From UBA4874 sp002399435 (GTDB lineage Bacteria > Bacillota > Clostridia > Caldicoprobacterales > DTU083): a DNA stretch of 31,807 bases. A model generated the notes under the pieces. It was not told where the DNA came from. It ran no database searches and saw only the letters and a list, made by a program, of their open reading frames with translations. The translations under genes and the position numbers were made by a program. Below, piece after piece: positions 8,444 to 16,701 of this stretch (positions are counted from its first letter, which is position 1; every line of letters begins with the position of its first letter). The stretch spans positions 1 through 31,807 of the forward strand of contig DAISGI010000029.1 in NCBI GenBank assembly GCA_036823195.1. The letters run 5' to 3'.

Positions 8444-8529
8444 ATTTTTCCTGCTATATTGAAGAAATCACGGATCGGGTTCTATCTTTTACTCTGATGA
8501 AGCTTTTTGCCGTTTCAGCCTGTTATCCG

Positions 8530-10086
8530 TCAGTCCTTATCCTTTGTTTTCCCCGCCATCAGGTTCGCCAGATCATTCATGACCCAGTCCAGCCTCTTGC
8601 GGGTGATCAGGAATTCGGACTCCATGTCGCCGTCCTGTACCACGGAGTAATAATTATCGTCATAGGGAATAAACGCAACATTCCGCTCCGGCCGGGAACC
8701 TTTGTTCAAATAATAGGTAATTTTGAAATCCGGCTGGCCCTGCGCCGTATGATCCTTCTCCGCATCCACCACAATTCCGATCAGACTCTGGTAAAAGTCC
8801 TTGAAGGGATCCTCTTCCTTTTTCTTGCCGTCCAGGAAGTATGTCGTGACCACCTCGTCCTCCTTGTCTTTCTCCTTTGCCTTTTCCGTCCTGCGGGTCA
8901 TACTCAGGGTATGGGTTTCCCCTTTGCCTTCCAGAACCACCTTGTCCACATCTTCGATGTTTACAATGAGCGCAAATTTATCTGCGATCTCCATGGGCTT
9001 GATATTCATAAAATCCGTCAAGGATTTTTCCATGGTATAGACCGAATCGGAATCCGCCGTCTTGAAATAGATGGTTTCCTCATCCGGACTGTTTCCAAAG
9101 AGCAGATCCAGCGTGTTGGTTTCATCCTTCAGGATAAAATGCCGTTTGGGATGATCCAGACCATATTTTGCAGGATCAGCGGGCTGATCGTCCACAAAAT
9201 CCTTGATTGCCAGACTGGATACTCCCTCCAGCTTGGGATCCAGCTTGGAGGAATCAATGTTTCTGGGCTGTTTATAGGGCTTTACCAGCTGGAACGCACC
9301 CAGACCGTACTGGGCTTCTTCCTTGGACTGATCGGATTTTTTGATTTCGATCTCCTTCTGCCCTTCTCCGGACAGATACAGATAGCTCATGGACGCCAGA
9401 TCAATATGGGGAAGGGATCTGTCGCGGTAATCCGCAAGGGAATCACCCAGTTTCTCCCCGTTGCTGCTGTAAACCGTAAATACCCTGGGGTCGCCTTCCT
9501 TCATCAGGTAATGCGTATTGCCTTCGGCGGTCTTGTCTCCCAGATACAGCACAATCTTCTTTCCGTCGTCCAGCAGCGCCGTACCGGTGGCTGCCGGCTT
9601 ATCCAGCCCATAGATGGAAAGATTCTTTGGATTCTTTTCCACCAGATCGTCCGCCACCAGGGAGGAAAATACCCGGGCCAGATCTTCTACCTTGGACTGA
9701 TCCAATTTAACCGGAATATAGGTGGTATTCTTCCATACCGTCTCCGTCTTCGGCTTCTTGTCTTTCTCCTTTTGATCCTTCGTGGCCTTTGTGTCCTTCC
9801 CTTTTCCGGACTTGTCCGTATCCGCGGTCTTTTCCTTCGTTTCCTTCACGGTCCGGACTTCCTTTTCAAAGGTCAGTTCTTTTTCCTTACTGTTCTGCAG
9901 TGTGATTTTCGATATTTTATCCTTGTCCACACTGGAGATTTCAATGGAGGACTTCGTTTCCTTCGCCGGGTTGTCGTCTTTTGCCGGGTTGTTGTCTTTT
10001 ACCGGCTTCTTGCTCAGGTAAAAATACACACCGCCCAGAACGGCCAGCACAACAATCAGAAGAATCAGATTGCGCTTCCTCTTCAT
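8530..10086 (-). CDS. DUF4340-family protein, last gene of GldG-like ABC operon (518 aa)
   Basis: The start is placed at the ATG at 10086 (MKRKRNLILLIVVLA), because GAGGAGGAG lies about 6 bases upstream and the ATGA overlaps the stop of the preceding gene; an in-frame ATG at 10107 would include the binding site. One N-terminal membrane span (about 6-24) is followed by an outer part. DUF4340 proteins regularly accompany GldG-like auxiliary proteins and ABC-2 permeases and usually contain repeats with the pattern 'YGLDxP'; here SIYGLDKPAATG and AKYGLDHPKRHF are visible. Two inserts very rich in Lys, Glu, Asp and Thr occur, one at about residues 58-100 and another near 410-440. The protein probably works on the outer face with the GldG-like subunit. 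The transported substrate is unknown. Confidence 0.85.
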   Translation of the reverse strand: MKRKRNLILLIVVLAVLGGVYFYLSKKPVKDNNPAKDDNPAKETKSSIEISSVDKDKISKITLQNSKEKELTFEKEVRTVKETKEKTADTDKSGKGKDTKATKDQKEKDKKPKTETVWKNTTYIPVKLDQSKVEDLARVFSSLVADDLVEKNPKNLSIYGLDKPAATGTALLDDGKKIVLYLGDKTAEGNTHYLMKEGDPRVFTVYSSNGEKLGDSLADYRDRSLPHIDLASMSYLYLSGEGQKEIEIKKSDQSKEEAQYGLGAFQLVKPYKQPRNIDSSKLDPKLEGVSSLAIKDFVDDQPADPAKYGLDHPKRHFILKDETNTLDLLFGNSPDEETIYFKTADSDSVYTMEKSLTDFMNIKPMEIADKFALIVNIEDVDKVVLEGKGETHTLSMTRRTEKAKEKDKEDEVVTTYFLDGKKKEEDPFKDFYQSLIGIVVDAEKDHTAQGQPDFKITYYLNKGSRPERNVAFIPYDDNYYSVVQDGDMESEFLITRKRLDWVMNDLANLMAGKTKDKD

Positions 10087-11516
10087 AGGTGTCTCCTCCT
10101 CAGCCATACCACCAACCCTGTGATCAAAACGATGGCCGGAATCAGGATCAATGCAAGGGCACCATAGATCCGGACCTGCATTTCCGTAATGTTCAGGGGC
10201 TGGACTGTCAGGCTCTTGGGCCGTATCGTAATGGAATCCTCCCGTTCAAAGATCCAGTTCAGACTGTTCATGAACAGGTTGGAACCCCCTTCAAAGCCGG
10301 TTCCCAGAAAACCGGAGTTTCCGATTACCACCATTCTCGTGGTGTAGGTCTCATTGGCTGCCAGGTTATAGACCTGATCCTCAACAGCCACGGCCAGATC
10401 AAACGGACCCGGCACATCACCTGCCTGCCGCTCCGCAGAGGATTCCTTGCTGTCCGCCTTTCTGCCGAACGACTTGTCCGAAGTGGTTAAAAGCGGCTGA
10501 ACCTTCAGGGTATTCCGCTTGTCGTCCAGAGTACGGATGGCCTGCCCTCCCGGAATGAGCAGCGGCAGCTTGCCGGTCTTGATGGGATTCACAATGTCAT
10601 GATCCGCGAAGTCCGGTATCAGATACAAGGGGTTGCCGCCGGCGTATTTTCCCTGTTCCCCTTCCAATACCAGGGTATTGGACAGCTCAATGCCATAATT
10701 CTGAAACACCGCCTGGAAATTGGGCAGGTCTTCCAGCAGTACATCCATCATGAACAAGGCCCTTCCCTGATTCTCCAGATATTTCTTCAGATCCCCCGCT
10801 TCTTCTTTTGAAAGGTCCTTCTGCGGAGAATTGACAATGAGGAGATCCGCATCGTCCGGTACCCCCTTTTGTCCCAATAAGTTCAGTTCCTTCACATCAA
10901 AGTTTTCCAGCTCCATCTGCTTTCTGGCATTGGAATCCAGAGGGGTCTCACTGTGACCTTCCAGCACATAGGCAACCGGCATCTCTGAGCCGCCGACAAA
11001 CAGGATTGCGGAAGTCAGCCTCTGCTCCACTGCCAGGGACTCGGGCTGCGATCCGCCGGATTGGCTCTGCGTATAATTGACCATATCATATTGATCGATG
11101 ACGCGGTACACTTTGCCTTTCTCCACAACAAGGCTTCCAGATGCGAGGGACTCCCCTTCCTTTGTATACTTTTTCGCAGTCAGGGGATCCCGGACAGGGT
11201 CAATAGTAGCGGTATGAATATGCTTTGACTTTCTCGCATACCTTTGCACAATTTCCTTTACCACGGGACTGACCGAGCCCTGTTCCCCAACATAATAAAT
11301 GGTGACATCGTCCTTCAGATCCTTCAGCACGTCTTCGGTCTGCTCCGACAGGGTGTACAGCTGGTTCTGCGTCAAATCAACACGCAGCGGAATCCTGTCC
11401 GCAACCAGGTTGACGACAATCATCGCCGCTATGACGATCACCGTTATCAGCGTGGCATAGCCGCCGTATTTGAACTTCTTGCTTTTGAAAGATTGTAAGA
11501 TGTTTCCTTTTTTCAT
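10083..11516 (-). CDS. GldG-like ABC transporter auxiliary protein (477 aa)
   Basis: Auxiliary membrane protein of the GldG/ABC_transp_aux type. A basic N-terminus and a span at about 19-38 precede the family segment ADRIPLRVDLTQNQLYTLSEQT, typical of the GldG N-terminal domain. A periplasm-like alpha/beta domain follows (LTSAILFVGG, VAYVLEGHSE, DDADLLIVNSP, FMMDVLLEDLPNF, VVIGNSGFLGTGFEGGSNLFMNSLNWIF), and a C-terminal span at about 452-472 ends in WLRRRHL. In Bacteroidetes GldG acts with GldA and GldF in gliding/secretion; in Clostridia these clusters have no gliding role and an unknown cargo. The ATG at 11516 has a GGGGGAGCAGGG region just upstream and lies 12 bases after the permease gene. 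Confidence 0.88.
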   Translation of the reverse strand: MKKGNILQSFKSKKFKYGGYATLITVIVIAAMIVVNLVADRIPLRVDLTQNQLYTLSEQTEDVLKDLKDDVTIYYVGEQGSVSPVVKEIVQRYARKSKHIHTATIDPVRDPLTAKKYTKEGESLASGSLVVEKGKVYRVIDQYDMVNYTQSQSGGSQPESLAVEQRLTSAILFVGGSEMPVAYVLEGHSETPLDSNARKQMELENFDVKELNLLGQKGVPDDADLLIVNSPQKDLSKEEAGDLKKYLENQGRALFMMDVLLEDLPNFQAVFQNYGIELSNTLVLEGEQGKYAGGNPLYLIPDFADHDIVNPIKTGKLPLLIPGGQAIRTLDDKRNTLKVQPLLTTSDKSFGRKADSKESSAERQAGDVPGPFDLAVAVEDQVYNLAANETYTTRMVVIGNSGFLGTGFEGGSNLFMNSLNWIFEREDSITIRPKSLTVQPLNITEMQVRIYGALALILIPAIVLITGLVVWLRRRHL

Positions 11517-11528
11517 CCCTGCTCCCCC

Positions 11529-12392
11529 TTAGCTCCACCTCTTCTTTTCCAGCATCCGCACCGTAAGGAAAAGAAAAATGCCGGAAAAGGAGATATAGTA
11601 TATGATCGGGCTGAGGTTCAGAACACCCATGGAAAAGTCGTCATACCGACTGAGCAGTGAGAACCAATTCAGCACCTTCGCAATAAGTCCGTCAAAAGCA
11701 GCCGGCTTCATCCGATAGCCAACAAACACGCCAATCAGCCCGGCTGCCATAATCCCGCCGCTGACAATCCAATTCTTTGCCGCCATATAGAAAATAAAAG
11801 CTACCGCCGCAATCAGAATACACGCAAAAATAATACCGGAAGTACGGTCTGTGGGCAGCCCCTTGGCAATCGTATCAATGAACCAGATAAGAAGAAGTGC
11901 GGTAAAGGTGACTACAGCAGCAATAACCTGATTGTCCGTAATGGAGGATATGAACAATCCCACTGCGATCAGGGAGCAGCCAAGCAGGAAAAATCCGACA
12001 TACCCGCCAATCACCTCGGGCCAGTTCACGGAACCCATGGTACTCAGGATCGCCGGATAAATCAGTGTAATGATCAGCGTCAGAAACAATACGCTTACCG
12101 CTCCCAGATATTTGCCGAGAACAATCCTGGAAAGGCTGATGGGACTGGTCAGCAGCAGCTGATCCGTTTTCTGCCGGGCTTCCTCTGCCAGAAGACGCAT
12201 GGTCAGAATCGGAACAATCAGCATGAATACAAATGTGATATTGGAAAGCACTCCGTTATACTGGGGACTCATGCCCAGCAAATTGTTCAGAACGAAGAAC
12301 AGGCCGACAAAAAACAGCAGGCATGCCATAAAGATATAGCCCGTCATGGATTTAAAATAAGTTAGAAATTCTTTTTTTATAATTGCCAGCAT
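11529..12392 (-). CDS. ABC-2 permease of the GldF/NosY type (287 aa)
   Basis: Membrane subunit of the operon's ABC exporter. It starts MLAIIKKEFLTYFKSMTGYIF, the usual amphipathic entry of ABC-2 permeases. About six or seven spans follow: near 18-38, 52-72, 100-120, 130-155, 158-180, 186-210 and 255-280. The cytoplasmic segment MRLLAEEARQKTDQLLLTSPIS after span 2 is the characteristic coupling region of GldF/NosY-like proteins, as in 'LAEEkrsGTielLlt'. The ATG at 12392 follows the stop codon of the ATPase gene directly, with GGGGGTG upstream, so the two are translated as a coupled pair. Confidence 0.9.
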   Translation of the reverse strand: MLAIIKKEFLTYFKSMTGYIFMACLLFFVGLFFVLNNLLGMSPQYNGVLSNITFVFMLIVPILTMRLLAEEARQKTDQLLLTSPISLSRIVLGKYLGAVSVLFLTLIITLIYPAILSTMGSVNWPEVIGGYVGFFLLGCSLIAVGLFISSITDNQVIAAVVTFTALLLIWFIDTIAKGLPTDRTSGIIFACILIAAVAFIFYMAAKNWIVSGGIMAAGLIGVFVGYRMKPAAFDGLIAKVLNWFSLLSRYDDFSMGVLNLSPIIYYISFSGIFLFLTVRMLEKKRWS

Positions 12393-13355
12393 TTACCGCA
12401 CCCCCTTGTCGGAAACCGCATCATCCTGCGTGGTTACCCGCATGAAGATATCTTCCAGAGTCATGCCTACGGCTTTCATCATCAGGATAGGATAGGATGC
12501 CCTGCTGAATGCATGAAACAGGGGTCTCCGGATATCCACATTATCCTCCGCCTGTACAATGATATCCACGGTGTCCGGCTCCATGGATCCCTGGGACTCC
12601 ACAGACCGGATCCCCTGCAGCTCCCCGACCACCTTGAGGGCCTGCTTCTCCGAAGCCGCAATCCGGAGTGTAATCCGGCTGGTATCGCCAAGGCCTTTGG
12701 ACAGGTTCGCCGGCGTATCACTGGCTACAATCCTGCCGTGGTCAATAATGACAACCCGCTCACACACTTCGCTGACTTCCGGCAGAATATGCGAGCTGAG
12801 AATAATGGTATGGCTTTTCCCCAGCTTCTTGATCAGATTCCGCATTTCAATGATCTGCTTTGGATCCAGTCCGACGGTAGGCTCGTCCAATATCAGAACA
12901 TCCGGATTCCCGATCAGCGCCTGAGCCAGGCCGACACGCTGCCGATACCCCTTGGACAGGTTCCGGATGAGCCTTCCCTTCACGTCACCGATCCGGACCA
13001 AATCCATGATCCGATCCAGCCCCGCCTTTTTGTCCGATGTCTTTACTCCCTTGATCTCGCTGACAAAATTCAGATACTCCGTCACCGTCATTTCTCCGTA
13101 CAACGGAGGAAATTCAGGCAGATAGCCGATCTTTTTCTTTGCCTCCTCCGGCTGCTCCAGAATATCAATGCCGTCGATCAGGGCAGTGCCTTCCGTAGCA
13201 GAAATATAGCCGGTGAGAATGTTCATGGTCGTTGATTTGCCCGCACCGTTCGGGCCAAGAAACCCCAGTATTTCGCCGGAATCCACCGTAAAATTAATGG
13301 AATCCACAGCGACATGCTGACCAAATCGCTTGGTCAGATTTTCAACTTGGATCAA
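12393..13355 (-). CDS. ABC transporter ATPase of the GldA/CcmA type (320 aa)
   Basis: ATP-binding subunit that drives the permease at 11529-12392. Start chosen at the TTG at 13355 (MIQVENLTKRFGQHVAVDS), which has GGGGGGG 6 bases upstream; the in-frame TTG at 13370 would read through that site. Motifs: Walker A GPNGAGKST (about 35-43), Q-loop GYLPEFPPLYGEMTV, signature LSKGYRQRVGLAQA, Walker B VLILDEPTVGLDP and switch SSHILPEV. The C-terminal ~100 residues (from about 220) form the regulatory extension usual in this class. First gene of a four-gene operon with its own promoter. Confidence 0.93.
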   Translation of the reverse strand: MIQVENLTKRFGQHVAVDSINFTVDSGEILGFLGPNGAGKSTTMNILTGYISATEGTALIDGIDILEQPEEAKKKIGYLPEFPPLYGEMTVTEYLNFVSEIKGVKTSDKKAGLDRIMDLVRIGDVKGRLIRNLSKGYRQRVGLAQALIGNPDVLILDEPTVGLDPKQIIEMRNLIKKLGKSHTIILSSHILPEVSEVCERVVIIDHGRIVASDTPANLSKGLGDTSRITLRIAASEKQALKVVGELQGIRSVESQGSMEPDTVDIIVQAEDNVDIRRPLFHAFSRASYPILMMKAVGMTLEDIFMRVTTQDDAVSDKGVR

Positions 13356-13406
13356 AGTGTTCCCCCCCAATTAAAAAATTCCGGATTATTGCACAACGCA
13401 TTTTTC

Positions 13407-13436
13407 ATTATATCATCCTGCGTCGGATTATATCAA
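13407..13436 (-). promoter_or_regulatory. Promoter of the GldG-like ABC operon
   Basis: Minus strand TTGATA (13436-13431), 18-base spacer, perfect TATAAT (13412-13407). A second TATAAT overlaps the -35 element (13432-13427). The leader to the TTG start is about 45 bases. Confidence 0.6.
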
Positions 13437-13462
13437 AAAAGTTTAAAGAAATTATTAATAAT

Positions 13463-14878
13463 TTATGAATTAACCGAAGAGGATTCCTGGCGTTTCCACC
13501 GGACACCCTGCGGAGTATCCTCGAGCACAATCCCCTGCTCTTTCAGATCATCCCGGATCCGGTCGGCCAGGGCCCAGTTCTTATCCTCCCGGGCTTTCTG
13601 CCGCTGCCGGATCAGGTCCTCAACTTCCCCATCCAGCTTTCCCTTCTTTTTCGTCATCAGTCCCAGTATATCCGTCAGGCGGATCAGCTCCTCCCGCGCG
13701 GCACAAAGCACCGCCTTCGGCCTGTCCGGCCCGGCGTAGGTATTGATCTCCCGTATCAGATCAAAGATGACCCCGATGGCACCTGCCGTATTGATGTCGT
13801 CCTCCATGGCGTTTTCAAAGTCCGTTGTGTACTCCGGCAACTGGTTCTGAAACTTCTGATCTTCCGCAGAGACAGGCCCCTCGGGAGCGTTCCGGATCAG
13901 ATACCCCAGATTGCCATCGGCGTTGTACAGCCGTTCCAGCGCGCTCTGGGTCTGCTCCAGCAGTTCCCTGCTGAAATTGATGGGATTCCGGTAATGGGAG
14001 GACAGCATGAACAGCCGCACTACCTCCGGATCGAATTCCTCGCAGATTTCCCGTACTGTAAAGAAGTTGCCCGCCGATTTGGACATCTTCTGATGGTCAA
14101 TATTGATAATTCCGTTGTGGAGCCAGTAACGCGCAAACGGCTTTCCGGTCGCTCCTTCGCTTTGGGCAATTTCATTCTCATGGTGAGGGAAAATCAGATC
14201 CTGACCGCCGGCATGAACATCAATGGTCTCTCCCAGGTATTTGATGGCCATGACGGAGCATTCAATATGCCAGCCCGGTCTTCCGGGGCCCCAGGGACTT
14301 TCCCAGAACGGCTCTCCCGGCTTTTTGCCTTTCCATAACGCAAAATCCATGGAATTTTTCTTTCTTTCGTTGATGTCCACCCGGGCGCCTGCCTCCAGAT
14401 CCTCCAGGCTTTGTCCGGACAGTTTCCCATAGGAAGGGAACGCGGCCGTATCGTAATAAACGTCCTCACCGGCCTGATACGCCAGTCCCTTGTCCACCAG
14501 AACGCGAATAAACGCTATAATATCATCGATATGCTCCGTGGCTCTCGGATAATAGTCCGCCCGGCGGATCCCCAGCCGGTCCGCATCCTTGAAATACTCC
14601 GCAATGTAATGCTCGCCCAGTTCCCGGACCGTGGTGTCTTCTTCCCCTGCCCTCCGGATCATCTTGTCGTCGATATCGGTAAAGTTCTGGACAAGTGTCA
14701 CCCGATATCCCTTGTATTCCATATATCTCCGAAAGACATCAAACACAATGGACGGGCGTGCATTGCCGATATGAATATAATTATAGACGGTGGGCCCGCA
14801 GGAATACATGCGCAGCTCCCCCGGATGAAGGGGGATGAATTCTTCCTTTGTCCTGGTCATCGTATTGTATAACTTCAT
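13463..14878 (-). CDS. cysS: Cysteinyl-tRNA synthetase (471 aa)
   Basis: Class I synthetase that charges tRNA-Cys. Landmarks: zinc ligand Cys27 in YSCGPTVYNYIHIGNA, ATP site HIGN at 36-39, FTDIDDKMI near 66-74, zinc-site residues in GWHIECSVMA (Cys207) and FPHHENE (His232, Glu236 region), and the KMSKS loop at 264-268. The C-terminal anticodon-binding part ends with RWKRQESSSVNS. The length is typical. The start ATG at 14878 overlaps the cysE stop as ATGA, so it is translationally coupled to cysE, an arrangement known from other Firmicutes in which cysteine synthesis and tRNA charging are controlled together. No strong terminator follows; a perfect A+T palindrome of 16 bases lies soon after the stop. 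Confidence 0.97.
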   Translation of the reverse strand: MKLYNTMTRTKEEFIPLHPGELRMYSCGPTVYNYIHIGNARPSIVFDVFRRYMEYKGYRVTLVQNFTDIDDKMIRRAGEEDTTVRELGEHYIAEYFKDADRLGIRRADYYPRATEHIDDIIAFIRVLVDKGLAYQAGEDVYYDTAAFPSYGKLSGQSLEDLEAGARVDINERKKNSMDFALWKGKKPGEPFWESPWGPGRPGWHIECSVMAIKYLGETIDVHAGGQDLIFPHHENEIAQSEGATGKPFARYWLHNGIINIDHQKMSKSAGNFFTVREICEEFDPEVVRLFMLSSHYRNPINFSRELLEQTQSALERLYNADGNLGYLIRNAPEGPVSAEDQKFQNQLPEYTTDFENAMEDDINTAGAIGVIFDLIREINTYAGPDRPKAVLCAAREELIRLTDILGLMTKKKGKLDGEVEDLIRQRQKAREDKNWALADRIRDDLKEQGIVLEDTPQGVRWKRQESSSVNS

Positions 14879-15537
14879 GCCTTATGCTTTGCCTCCAATT
14901 CTTCCACTTTTTTCTCCAGATCCAACAGACGGATCGTCAGTCTCATCAATGCCTCGTTCACCGGATCGGGAAGATCCACCTGGTCCAGATCCGGACTTTG
15001 CTCTTCGTCATACACCCTTTTGTTGTCCTTTTTCACCACCCTGCCCGGTATACCAACCACAGTGGAGTTGGGCGGCACTTCGCGCAGCACCACTGCGCCC
15101 GCCCCGATTTTGGAATTGTCCCCCACCCGGAAGGGGCCCAGCACCTTGGCTCCGGTGCTGATGACCACATTGTTGCCAATGGTGGGATGCCTCTTTCCGG
15201 TTTCCTTGCCGGTCCCGCCCAGGGTGGCGCCCTGATAAATCGTTACATTGTCGCCGATTTCCGTTGTCTCCCCGATGACCACACCCATGCCGTGGTCAAT
15301 GAACAGGCCCTTGCCTATTTTTGCCGCCGGATGAATCTCAATACCGGTGGCAAACCGATTGAGATTTGACAGAATGCGTGCCAGAAGCCTGCATTTATGA
15401 CGGTACAGCCAGTGGGCAATCCGGTGCCAAAAGACAGCGTGAAGTCCCGGATAGCATAGAATCACCTCCAGGGTGCTCCGTGCCGCCGGATCCCGCTCCC
15501 TTACGGCCCGGATATCTTCCTTTATCAGTTCGAACAT
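14875..15537 (-). CDS. cysE: Serine O-acetyltransferase (220 aa)
   Basis: Catalyses acetyl-CoA + L-serine to O-acetylserine, the first committed step of cysteine synthesis, in the cytoplasm. The left-handed beta-helix repeats are clear (IHPAAKIGKGLFIDHG, GVVIGETTEIGDNVTIYQG, GNNVVISTGAKVLG, IGAGAVVLREVPPNSTVVGIPG), preceded by the helical N-terminal part with AVFWHRIAHWLYRH; the catalytic His is in IDHGMGVVIGE. I place the start at 15537 (MFELIKED), 6 bases after AGGGGG; an ATG one codon earlier and a TTG at 15561 are possible but badly spaced. The C-terminal tail is highly charged. The gene has its own promoter and leader terminator and is coupled to cysS. gltX, which precedes cysE in Bacillus, is not here. 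Confidence 0.95.
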   Translation of the reverse strand: MFELIKEDIRAVRERDPAARSTLEVILCYPGLHAVFWHRIAHWLYRHKCRLLARILSNLNRFATGIEIHPAAKIGKGLFIDHGMGVVIGETTEIGDNVTIYQGATLGGTGKETGKRHPTIGNNVVISTGAKVLGPFRVGDNSKIGAGAVVLREVPPNSTVVGIPGRVVKKDNKRVYDEEQSPDLDQVDLPDPVNEALMRLTIRLLDLEKKVEELEAKHKA

Positions 15538-15559
15538 CATGATCCCCCTATTTTGGTGC

Positions 15560-15600
15560 AAAAAAGCCTCCCCTCTGAAAAGTCAAAGACGGAGGCTTTT
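15560..15600 (-). terminator. Leader terminator between the cysE promoter and the cysE start
   Basis: A long hairpin: AAAAGCCTCC pairs with GGAGGCTTTT (10 bp), continuing inward through TCTTTGA/TCAGAGG (7 bp with two G-U pairs and one bulged G) to a 4-base loop. It is followed on the minus strand by more Ts and then by the cysE ribosome binding site. Because a near-consensus promoter lies upstream of it, it looks like an attenuator rather than only the terminator of the preceding gene. Confidence 0.75.
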
Positions 15601-15627
15601 GTGATTTCCACCCAGTTTCACGCAAAT

Positions 15628-15657
15628 ATTATAGTATGGAAGCGCCTCACCTGTCAA
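15628..15657 (-). promoter_or_regulatory. Promoter of cysE-cysS
   Basis: Minus strand TTGACA (15657-15652), 18-base spacer, TATAAT (15633-15628): both hexamers are perfect. Transcription should start near 15621, giving a leader of about 84 bases that contains the hairpin at 15560-15600. Confidence 0.75.
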
Positions 15658-15703
15658 TGACGCACACACCGGACGGGCGGCGCTCCGGGGAATGCACCGG
15701 GAA

Positions 15704-16600
15704 TCAAGCCGTTTTTCCCCTGATAACCCGGGCGAGCCATGCAAAGAAACCCTTGATGGCATCCAGGATCTGCTGTAGAATCCCCTTGTTTTCGTTGATG
15801 GTCTGTCCTACCTTATCCAGACCCTTGGAGATATTCTGCAGCTGCCCGGAAATTTGGCCCACATTCAGATCCAAATGACTGATCTTCTCCATCAAATCCG
15901 CCAGCTGGTTCATATTCTGCTGCGTGATGTTGATGTTCAGATCCCCGGCGACGTCAATGATGATATCCCGGATCTTTTTCGGATCCGTCACTTTCTCCCG
16001 GACAATCCGTTCCTTGACACCCTTTACCAGCGATGCTGCCTTGTCCTTCCCGATATCTTCCCCCAGCTCGCCGGTGGTCACCAGCTCTTCGTTGGCTGCC
16101 TTTTTCCCTTCCTCCGACAGCTTTTCCCCGGTCGCCTTTTCAAACGCCTTCATAATCCCCGTCAGCGCCGCGGTACCGGACACCGAAAAGGGGGCTGCCG
16201 CTATGACATGAGCATTCTTCACCCCGGCTGTGGCCATGGCATTGGCATACATTTCCCTGGTTACCCAGTTGATGTTGTGCGTCTCCACCTGGATCCCTTT
16301 GCCTTCTCCCAGTACTTCAACATATGCCGAGGAAATGGCTCTTTTTCCTATTTTTTTATCCGATACCATTCCTTCGAGATACGACCGCTCCTCCTGATTG
16401 GTCACTTCGATGATCTCTGCTTCCTCCCGCTTTACCCCGAACAGTTTCAGGATCTGTTCCTTTTGATCGTCGGAAAGGTTCGCACCGAGGCTGACAACCG
16501 TCTTTCCTTCGTCCCCCACCGCATCTGCCAGAGCCGTGGTTGATACAGGCAGACAGAAAAAGGAAAAGACGATCAACAACAAAACAGCTGTTCTTTTCAT
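15704..16600 (-). CDS. Exported DUF1002-family protein (298 aa)
   Basis: Start taken at the ATG at 16600 (MKRTAVLLLIVFSFF), 9 bases after AGGAGG; the ATG at 16609 abuts that site. An N-terminal signal peptide is clear (basic start, hydrophobic core, likely cleavage near STTALADA). The mature part begins with a segment typical of DUF1002 (TVVSLGANLSDDQKEQILKLFGV, split here by its own features), then EERSYLEGMVSDKKIGKRAISSAYVE and NINWVTREMYANAMATAGVKNAHVIAAAPF, as in Bacillus YpuA-like proteins. The C-terminal half is helical, with coiled-coil-like stretches (ISHLDLNVGQISGQLQNISKG) and a final hydrophobic, Trp-containing helix ending in basic residues. The function is not known. It occupies the place where gltX lies in Bacillus. 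Confidence 0.88.
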   Translation of the reverse strand: MKRTAVLLLIVFSFFCLPVSTTALADAVGDEGKTVVSLGANLSDDQKEQILKLFGVKREEAEIIEVTNQEERSYLEGMVSDKKIGKRAISSAYVEVLGEGKGIQVETHNINWVTREMYANAMATAGVKNAHVIAAAPFSVSGTAALTGIMKAFEKATGEKLSEEGKKAANEELVTTGELGEDIGKDKAASLVKGVKERIVREKVTDPKKIRDIIIDVAGDLNINITQQNMNQLADLMEKISHLDLNVGQISGQLQNISKGLDKVGQTINENKGILQQILDAIKGFFAWLARVIRGKTA

Positions 16601-16701
16601 GATTGGCATCCTCCTGTCATTTTGCGGTATTCTCTTGTCATTCCTTCATTTTCTGCAAACATTCTCCCAAAAAGTGGCTTTCGATTTCCAAATCTACCAT
16701 A

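Noticed and set aside
8198..8497. Short open frames on both strands between the exported protein gene and the DUF4340 gene
   Set aside because: About 66 codons each, overlapping each other, no binding sites; one runs through the terminator hairpin.
8497..10167. Long open frame on the plus strand opposite the DUF4340 gene
   Set aside because: It mirrors a gene with clear family features, a ribosome binding site and operon context. The plus-strand product has no domain and an odd composition.
15600..15703. A complete cysteine T-box riboswitch before cysE
   Set aside because: Only about 100 bases lie between the DUF1002 stop and the hairpin, no Stem I or specifier loop can be formed, the T-box core is degenerate, and a promoter occupies the space.
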